DNA of 64,000 nt from Diphasiastrum complanatum (lineage: Eukaryota > Streptophyta > Lycopodiopsida > Lycopodiales > Lycopodiaceae): the NCBI GenBank assembly GCA_029204225.1, contig MU832618.1:1-64000 (forward strand), read 5' to 3'. This document shows positions 57,806 to 64,000 of this stretch, one piece after another. A program made the translations under genes and the position numbers. The notes beneath the pieces were generated by a model that was not told where the DNA came from, ran no database searches, and saw only the letters and a program-made list of their open reading frames with translations. The stretch's first letter is position 1. The number at the start of each line of letters is the position of its first letter.

Positions 57806-60634
57806 AAGAGTACATCTCCAACAAGTTTCATGATTTTTGTGAGCAAGAAGAAATCAAAAGAGAATTCTATTGTGCCTATTCATTCCCCTTCTCAAAATGG
57901 GGTGGCCAAGAGGAGGAATAGATCTCTACGTGAATGTGCCAAAGCTCTAAGAATTGAACCATCCTTGCCTAAGGATTTTTGGGGAGAGGCCATCAATTTT
58001 TCCAATTATCTATGCAATAGATTCCCTCATCTTGCTCTTTGAGGAAATACACCTTATGAGATGCTACATAAAGAGAAGCCTAGGGTTGATCACCTTAGAA
58101 TCGTTGGATGTGTTTGATTTTTTCATGTCCCTTTGGAGACTAGGAAGAAGGATGATCCTAGCTCAAGCAAAGGAGTTATGGTGAGATATTCATCTACCAA
58201 GAAGAAGTGTCCAAGATGCACTCCATTCAAAGGAGTGGTATGAAGCTATGAAGCAAGAGTATTATGCTTTGATTACCAACAACACTTGGGAGCCAATGGA
58301 TCCACCATCCAACAAGCATATCATTAGTTGAAAATGGGTTACTAGAATCAAGTACAACAATGATGGTTCCATAAAAAAGCTCAAATCAAGGCTATAGGCA
58401 AAATGATATGCTCAAATCCAAGGCCTTGATTATGAAAAAACCTTTTCACCCATTGCAAAGATGGTAACTATAAGGATCATCATCTTTATTTCTTGCTACT
58501 TCAAATGGAAAATATTCCAACTAGATGTCTCCAATGCTTTTCTCAATGGATATCTTGAGGAGGAGATATATATGGAGCAACCACAAGGCTTCATCAAGCA
58601 TGGTGAATAATCCGAAGTTTGCCTCGTTTTCAAAAGTCTATATGGGCTTAAGCAAGTCCCAAGATCATGGTATGCAAGGCTCAACTCATTTCTTATCTCA
58701 CTTGAATTTGTTCTAAGTGACAATAATCCTTTCGTGTACATCAAGTTTGAAAAATGTCATCTTGTTATTCCTATCATCTATGTAGATGACATTATCTTAT
58801 GTGGAAGTTGCATGAAGCTAGTAGATGAAGCTAAAAGTGCACTTGGTAGTGAGTTCAAAATGCAAGATCTAGGAGAGCTTCACTACATTCTAGGCCTAGA
58901 GATTGATCTTTGTCATGATTAAATATGCTTTTATGACTCAATCTAGATATGCTCTTTCAATGCCCAAAAAGTTTCATATGGAAAATTGTAAGAGTGTAGA
59001 CAAACCTATGCAGCATATTGTAAAATATCCTAATAAGGGAGATGAAAGATCCTATGAGGACATCACCCTTTTTAGGAGTCCTTGATCTGGTTGACCAACA
59101 CTAGGCCCGATTTGAGCTATTGTGTGCACAAGCTAAGTCAATCCATGCAACATCCCAAGATCTATCTTGAGGTATGTATCTTCAACACATGATAATGGAC
59201 TACTCTACAAAAGTGAAGATCTATCTATGAGGGCTACATTTCACATGGAAAGCCTAATCATGTGTGTTCTCTACAAAAGATTTTGTATGGACTTAAGCAA
59301 ACACCAAGGAGTTGGTATGCTAAGGTTAATACTTTTTTACTTTTATGGTCATTCAGTTTACTATAGATTTGTTGGAAATGGTGTTACAATTCTTCTAATC
59401 TATGTGGATGATAACATTTTGAGTGGAGGCAACAATCAAGATATTGGCGATATCAAGATGGCACTAAAAAAAGAGTTGATGTGCACGATCTTGCTTTTTT
59501 GCATTATATCTTGGAGCTCAAGTGCATCAAATATGAAGATATACCTTTGATCAAATGTGACAACATCTTGGCCCAAGCCCTTGCCAACAATCCTATCTTT
59601 CTTGCAAGAGCAAGCATATTGGAGTTGCACATCATTTTGTAAGGGAAAAGCTTATTGGAGAAGAGATCAACTTGGAGCACATTGGATCATCTTCATGCAT
59701 TGTCGATCTTCTCACCAAGCCATTGCTCAAGTTCATCAAGACAACCTTGGCTTGATTCCAAAATCTATGCTTGATTAGAATAGATATCTTTTAAGGAGGA
59801 GTGTGAAATTTTGTAAAAGTGATCTATGTTGAGTTAGGGGTTGTATTGATTTTTTGTGTCTCCATCCACATGTCAATAGTTGATTAGGCCAATTTTGGCA
59901 TTAGAGGAAACTCGAGCAAGTACACATGTAAAGTGAATCAGATGATTAGGCCAAAAGTAGAGTTTGATGTGGCTCGAGTTAGCTTAGGCTTGTTACATTT
60001 GTCACGATGAGGTTGGATGTGTGACACTTCCCTATGTGTTGGCATGAGATCTAGCGATGAATCAAAAGAGAGAAATCCATCAAATTGGTCCAATCAAGTT
60101 TGAGGGCTTCTATGTAACCTTGTGAGAAATTGCCAAAAATTGGCAAATCTAGCTTGATCAAAAATCATGTAAAATGTACATAAGTGGGTCCCACACGTGT
60201 GAGGCCATGGAGCCACGTGGGAAACCTATCATAGTGTAGGTTAGATCAAGTATATTGATGAGTAGGTCAAGTCAATTTGGTAGTGATTCCTACTTTATAG
60301 GACCTAAATCCTAGATTTGTGGTGGAGACTGACCAACTAGCCAACTAATTGGCATGACTATAGGAATGAGGCTAGGTTGGCAAATTAGGACAAGAAAGCC
60401 AAATTAACATTTTTTACATGTTGGAAATTCTCCTGACTCTACAAAGGAAGAGGCTTTTCTATGTGGGAGACCCAAGATCCAAGCACTCAAGCATCAAGAA
60501 GATGAAGTTAGTTGTCACGCGTAGGTTCGATCCCATGAGAATGATAGCATATCTCAAAATTCAGCATGTATGGAAGATCCACATCTAGCTCTAACTTCCA
60601 TTAACCCTATGATCCATAATGAGATAGATACTTG

Positions 60635-60797
<163 letters not shown>

Positions 60798-60799
60798 GC

Positions 60800-61269
60800 A
60801 TAAGAACATACAATCCCAATAATATTCAGATCTAACAATTAGCAAATACAACAAAAGCATGAGAGATGGAGGAAAAAGGATAGAGAGCAAGGACATTCAC
60901 AAGTCCATTTCATAAGAGAGCCAATTTGCTTATATTGAAATGAAGATTTGAACATGAGAAGCAACTCGAGTTTGCCCCTATTTATAGTGGAGAGGAGGGC
61001 CTTGGCCTCAAAATCCTATTCAAATTTAAATCATCTGGGCCCAACGAGTTGTTATCATCAAACATATCCATAAATCCTTGGGTATTTGGTGAAATGACTC
61101 AGGTTTGTGGGGGGGTGAGATGACTTGGGCAGCTGTGATTGGAATAGTAGATCCAATGACCCTGTGAGGAAGAGGAGACGAGGGATGCATCAGTGGATTG
61201 AGAGGTGGGTAGTTCAGTGCGAATTGTAGTAGGGTATGAAAGCGCAGCTGAAGATGTCTGCCTAATGTG
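60800..61269. other. Spacer, nothing recognised
   Basis: Short minus-strand frames only; possibly the 3' part of the next entry. Confidence 0.3.
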
Positions 61270-61900
61270 ACATCAGGATGCAGAAGGTGAGTCAAGAATG
61301 ATGACCTCGTTGTGCACATGACAACGACTATGAGAACTTGAAGCTTGGTGTGACGACTTAGCCGATGTGTCTTCATATACTAATAACATGACGTCAGAAA
61401 CAAACCCATGGATTTTATTATCAAGGTAGGAGATGAAAAGGAGAGACTGCAAACTGTTGCTTGGTATTGCTTTGAATGGCCAACTTGAGCTCACCAAAGA
61501 TGGTCTTGAACCAATTATAGGGTTCTAGTGATTGGCTATCAAGCTTGTTATTAGATTCTACTATGCGATGCATAATTTGAGAAGAGATGCGTTTCTTCTT
61601 GAGGTTGCCAACCATCAGGAAGCTATTCAGTAGCTGTGCAGCGACATGGATAATTGGATCACGGATGCATTCTAACAAGTAGCCATCATTTGTCCATTAT
61701 AGTTCATCAGAGGTGTCCATAAAGGGCTTTATGACACTCTTGGCATGCTTATGTTTGGGTGAGGGCTGGCTGCTAAAAGATATGCCTATGGTTGCAAGGG
61801 TGGCCTCTGTCACACGCACCTTGTGTGTAGCGGTTTGGTAGGTGATATAGAACTTAGCTTTGGCCTCTGTCTAGGGTGCCAAAGGCCATGATTATGAATC
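61270..61900 (-). pseudogene. Unknown coding sequence, minus strand
   Basis: Coding-like minus-strand frames connect from TEAKAKFYITYQTATHKVRV (about 61860) through KPFMDTSDEL, a stop, LECIRDPIIHVAAQLLNSF, RIVESNNKLDSQSLEPYNWF and, after a slip near 61450, LLFISYLDNKIHGFVSDVML. I do not recognise the family. It sits just downstream of a minus-strand gypsy element and may be part of another repeat. No signal peptide, membrane span or catalytic motif seen. Confidence 0.3.
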
Positions 61901-62439
61901 CCATATTAAAGATGCGCTCGTGGATCTCCATTGCAGTGGTCAGCAAGGTTCATCCATTGAGCCACCATGCTTGTTCAGTACTATGAATATAGGTTATAAA
62001 AATTTTGGTGAAGGAATCTAAGGTACTGAACTGATCCAGTGAAGGTTTTCAAGATCTGGCGAAGGTTCATCCTTCACCCAGGTATTGTAATAAATGCAAA
62101 TTTTGAAAATCTATACCTCTGCCCAACCTAATTTTGGCATTTTATCAGGTCGACAAAGGTTCCCAAAATGGCATAATGCTAACTGCAAATGAGGTAGCAA
62201 CTATAGAAGACAGCCTTCGCCCAAATTAGTATAGGTATATCTGGGGTGGATGTGTGATCTTCAATCTCAGCGAAGGTCTAAGACTATTTGTGCAAAATAT
62301 GACTTGAAATATTTTTTCATAAAAAATCATCTTCTGAAAATACTTTCTTTCCTCTTTTTTCACTATGATGACTTTTTTGACTTTTGCTCATCATTCTGTT
62401 CTTTTTTTTCCTTCTTTGAAAGAAAAGAAAAATCACTCG

Positions 62440-64000
62440 AGTAATTAAAAACAAGAAAATTGTAAAACAAGCAAAACAAGACTGACAAGGTGTTGGATCA
62501 TTTTGATTGAATTGGTTGATCTGGCACTGCCAAAACTTGCCTATTCGGTTGTCATTCACCAGAGTGTCGAATCTTTTTCCATCCAAATGTTCTAAATTGA
62601 CCGCTTCATAGTTCAATACTTCTTTCACTCTATATGGTCTTTCACCCATGAACTTCAATTGTCTTTAATCAGTTTCGTCTTATACATTAGTGCTAGATCT
62701 CCTTCCTTCAGATCTTTTTTGTATAATCGGCGATCATGCCATGCCTTGCAACATGCTTTCTTTGCTGCTAATGCATGAACTGCCATCAATCTGGTCTCAC
62801 AAAGTTTTTGTAAATCCTCATGACGCATCTGGAAGGATTTCACATCATCCAACCCTTATGTTGCTACTATGCGTAGAGATGGTATCAAAAACTCAATTGG
62901 CGTAACTGCATCTTGTCCATGAACGAGCCGAGATGGCGTTTGATTTGTACTACCTTTCTAAGCTATTCTAAATGCCCATAAAGCCGAATAAAGCTTATGT
63001 TCCCAATCAAAATGACTTGCTTCTACCGTTTTTGTCATAATGTTGCAGAGAATCTTGTTGGAAGATTTAGCTTGGCCATTACCTCTCAGATAATACGGAG
63101 TACTAAACCGATGAATAACGAAAAAGTCTTCCAACTGACACTTTATCGTTTCATTCACAAAATGTGTTCCGCGATCACTGACGATCTCGATAGGACATCC
63201 AAATCTAGTAATAACGTTCTCATAGAGAAACTTAATCATTGATTTTTCTGCAACTCGAACTGCTTGCGCTTCAACCCACTTGGTCATATAGTCAATTGCA
63301 ACAATGATATATCTAGCCTAAGATCCTCTTGTCGTAGGGTGAATAGGACCAACATAGTCGAGGCCCCATTTCTCGAATGGTGCTTGTGATAAGACTGGAT
63401 GTAAACGTTCATAATTCTGTCAAGTAGGACGACGTGCTTGTTGACAAACAGCACATGACCGGATATAATTTTCTGTATCTTTGTGTAGGCCACCAACATC
63501 CTTATTGTAAAAGTTTGCGAACAGTGATATCTGTGTGTCCTCCGTCCATGCCATCATGAGAAAACATGATAAGTTCAGGTACTTTCATGCGGCAAAACGT
63601 AAAATATCATCCATTCCTCGGCGACAACAATCAATTGATAAGATTGTGCCTTATGAATTAATTGTCTTTTCTGTACTTTTGTCAAGAAAATTATTGGGTT
63701 CGCCAAAAATAAGATAATCAACAATATATGTTGCCTACTTAGGTACCGCTTCTACATAAAATAATGCAGCATCTAGTAGTTCATCATCCACTTCAGTATT
63801 AACAGGCGCTAATTCAATCCTTGAAACATGGTCGGCTAGATAATGTTGTTTACCCTTTCGAATCACAATGCAAAAATCAAATTTGATCAATAATACTAAC
63901 CATCTCGCAATACACCTTGTGTTGCATGTCTTGTTCACCAAATAAAGTAACGGCTTATGATTAGTATAAAATACAAAATGCGTTGCCAATACATAATGTC
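62440..64000 (-). mobile_element. Ty3/gypsy element, RNase H to integrase, runs off window
   Basis: Minus strand: RNase H (FVFYTNHKPLLYLVNK, then GKQHYLADHVSR) at 63989-63735, a pre-integrase zinc region near 63300-63480 (CAVCQQARRP-like), integrase core (MTKWVEAQAVRVAEKS, IVSDRGTHFVNETI, GNGQAKSSNKIL) at 63287-62958, then the C-terminal region (KKDLKEGDLALMYK, RPYRVKEVLNYEAVNLEHLDG) to about 62470. Frames slip or stop several times. The catalytic Asp of the first motif lies in the break before MTKW; the SDRGTHF Asp is present. The element continues beyond 64000. Confidence 0.85.

Larger units (their letters stand above)
54410..59780 (+). pseudogene. Copia pol remnant with duplicated RT segment
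   Basis: In order: GAG-pre-integrase (54480-54720), integrase with NGVAKRRNRSLRECAKAL (57890-58040), RT (58190-58920) with NAFLNGYLEEEIYMEQPQGF and YVDDIILCGS, RNase H linker (59090-59220: TRPDLSY-like, RYVSSTHDNGLLY), then a second RT stretch (59222-59490: HVCSLQK-like, PRSWYAK-like, LLIYVDDNILSGGNNQDI) and finally the RNase H end (KCDNILAQALANNPIF). Many stops and slips, for example TGA at 58040, TAG at 58395 and TAA at 58609. The second RT stretch resembles the young copia's RT (GGNNLDIDEIKMAL) rather than the first one here. Confidence 0.8.
54400..60480 (+). mobile_element. Chimeric copia, 5' truncated, with a nested copia
   Basis: Coding starts abruptly within the protease to integrase region (GSRLGGIYKLD, LWHRRLGHPN) at about 54410. 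It is interrupted by a copia at 54855-57805, resumes in integrase at 57806 and continues through RT, part of RNase H, a second RT segment and the RNase H end. A purine tract (TTTTAAGGAGGAG) precedes a 3' LTR starting TGTGAAATTTTG at 59802. The LTR end is not fixed; it has CACACGTGTG at 60192-60201 and parts match 14220-14350. The 5' LTR, gag and protease are missing. Confidence 0.75.

Noticed and set aside
60505-60545. A tRNA or SINE suggested by GGTTCGATCCC (B-box-like)
   Set aside because: No pairing T-stem, no A box at the right distance and no cloverleaf upstream.

Overview
This window is nuclear DNA of a land plant with a large, AT-rich, retrotransposon-packed genome. The evidence is plant-type Ty1/copia elements with initiator-Met tRNA primer sites, Ty3/gypsy fragments, a TPD1-type secreted signalling protein, a plant nodulin-like MFS transporter, and GT-AG introns. 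TPD1 and the MFS family point to a vascular plant or a close relative. The species cannot be named from the sequence.

Layout. 1-2098: one end of a DNA transposon that carries the first exons of an unrecognised gene. 2099-6142: the 3' half of an old copia element, with a foreign LTR inserted in its own LTR. 6242-12630: an intact, young copia element with matching 655-bp LTRs, TTTTC target duplications and one 1317-codon gag-pol frame. 14046-15035: LTR and leader of another copia. 15036-19352: the other end of the DNA transposon, holding a transposase-like gene and the last exons of the unrecognised gene. 19353-20660: the 5' part of the same old copia, now inverted. 21643-23294: a decayed nodulin-like (NFD4-type) MFS transporter. 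24046-33244: a minus-strand copia with a plus-strand copia nested in it (24626-29038, TTAGT duplications). 33245-39360: further copia remnants. 39480-41050: a gypsy remnant. 45127-46785: a TPD1-like gene in three exons, the only apparently intact host gene. 48224-54238: mostly old spacer with copia and gypsy scraps. 54239-60480: a chimeric copia with another copia inside it. 60637-64000: compound microsatellites, an unknown reading frame and a minus-strand gypsy element running off the end.

The most informative structure is the DNA transposon. Its two identical 35-bp ends (2064-2098 and 19318-19352) each abut one half of the same copia element. Removing the transposon and one AGA restores the copia reading frame. 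Both ends face the same way, so a later inversion of at least about 13 kb, with one break inside the transposon, has split it. The same break separates the N-terminal and C-terminal exons of its second gene.

A second pattern crosses the window. The 10-bp palindrome CACACGTGTG, which contains a G-box/E-box, occurs at least 12 times and nearly always inside LTRs or leaders of otherwise different copia families. Several copia copies lack the RT to RNase H segment, and one carries two RT active-site segments, so recombination during reverse transcription looks frequent.
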